Origin: Thermodesulfobacteriota bacterium
GTDB taxonomy: Bacteria > Desulfobacterota > BSN033 > UBA1163
Reading direction: 5' to 3'
DNA length: 13,997 bases
Assembly (NCBI GenBank): GCA_030024065.1
Contig: JASEIE010000062.1
Coordinates: 1-13,997, forward strand
Shown in pieces: positions 13,916-13,997 of the stretch (the stretch's first letter is position 1; every line of letters starts with the position of its first letter). Made by a program: the position numbers and the translations under genes. Below the pieces are notes generated by a model that saw nothing but the letters and a program-made list of their open reading frames with translations, was not told the DNA's origin and ran no database searches.

Positions 13916-13969
13916 AATTCCAGTCGTTGCGACTCGAAACCGAGCGGGGCATTAAACCCCGCCGGAATT
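13916..13969. repeat. Structured extragenic element after the ANTAR gene
   Basis: AATTCC (13916-13921) pairs with GGAATT (13964-13969). Inside are hairpins AGTCG-TTG-CGACT (13922-13934) and GCGGGG-CATTAAA-CCCCGC (13944-13962). This multibranch shape again suggests an extragenic palindromic repeat; it could also end the ANTAR transcript, but there is no T-run. The remaining bases to 13997 show no gene. Confidence 0.5.
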
Positions 13970-13997
13970 AATCTGAAATGTAACCCCGCTGCAGCCG

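Overview
The window looks like a chromosomal piece of a strict anaerobe, most plausibly a Desulfobacterota/'Deltaproteobacteria'-type syntroph or sulfate reducer. The reasons are a ferredoxin-dependent 2-oxoacid oxidoreductase operon, a tripartite tricarboxylate transporter, a LUD-domain protein, a feedback-type GSI-alpha glutamine synthetase and palindrome-rich spacers. Taxonomy is inference from gene content only.

Region 1 (1-1783): the C-terminal end of a TctB-like small membrane subunit, with an in-frame stop just upstream, followed by a complete TctA-like large permease. Region 2 (1784-8419): a spacer with a decayed palindrome and a possible 25-codon ORF, then six tightly packed genes on the + strand. 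These are a multidomain FAD/Fe-S oxidoreductase of the GltD family, a protein with LarA (nickel-pincer lactate racemase) architecture lacking the key lysine, and the gamma, delta, alpha and beta subunits of a pyruvate/2-oxoacid:ferredoxin oxidoreductase. Overlaps of 3 to 22 bases or gaps under 30 bases indicate one operon. The likely logic is uptake of a carboxylate, possible conversion of a 2-hydroxy or 2-oxo acid, CoA-dependent oxidative decarboxylation, and electron transfer through ferredoxin-like subunits to a flavoprotein that may use NAD(P)H. The substrate cannot be read from the sequence.

Region 3 (8420-10278): a translationally coupled pair, a divergent quinolinate phosphoribosyltransferase-fold (NadC/ModD-like) protein that has lost most signature catalytic motifs, and a CinA/MoaB-type (MoCF) protein with a long N-terminal extension. 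Their function is unknown. Region 4 (10363-11004, minus strand): a single LUD-domain (LutC/YkgG-like) protein convergent with that pair.

Region 5 (11005-13179): minus-strand glnA, bracketed by two 93-bp palindromic repeat arrays in inverted orientation that are identical at 88 of 93 positions. Beyond it lies a nested palindrome of about 136 bp. Region 6 (13180-13997): a GAF-ANTAR protein, a predicted RNA-binding antiterminator, behind a good sigma70-type promoter, followed by another structured extragenic element running to the window end.

The most interesting items are the catalytically altered LarA-like protein inside the oxidoreductase operon, the degenerate NadC-like/MoCF pair, and the inverted repeat arrays flanking glnA.
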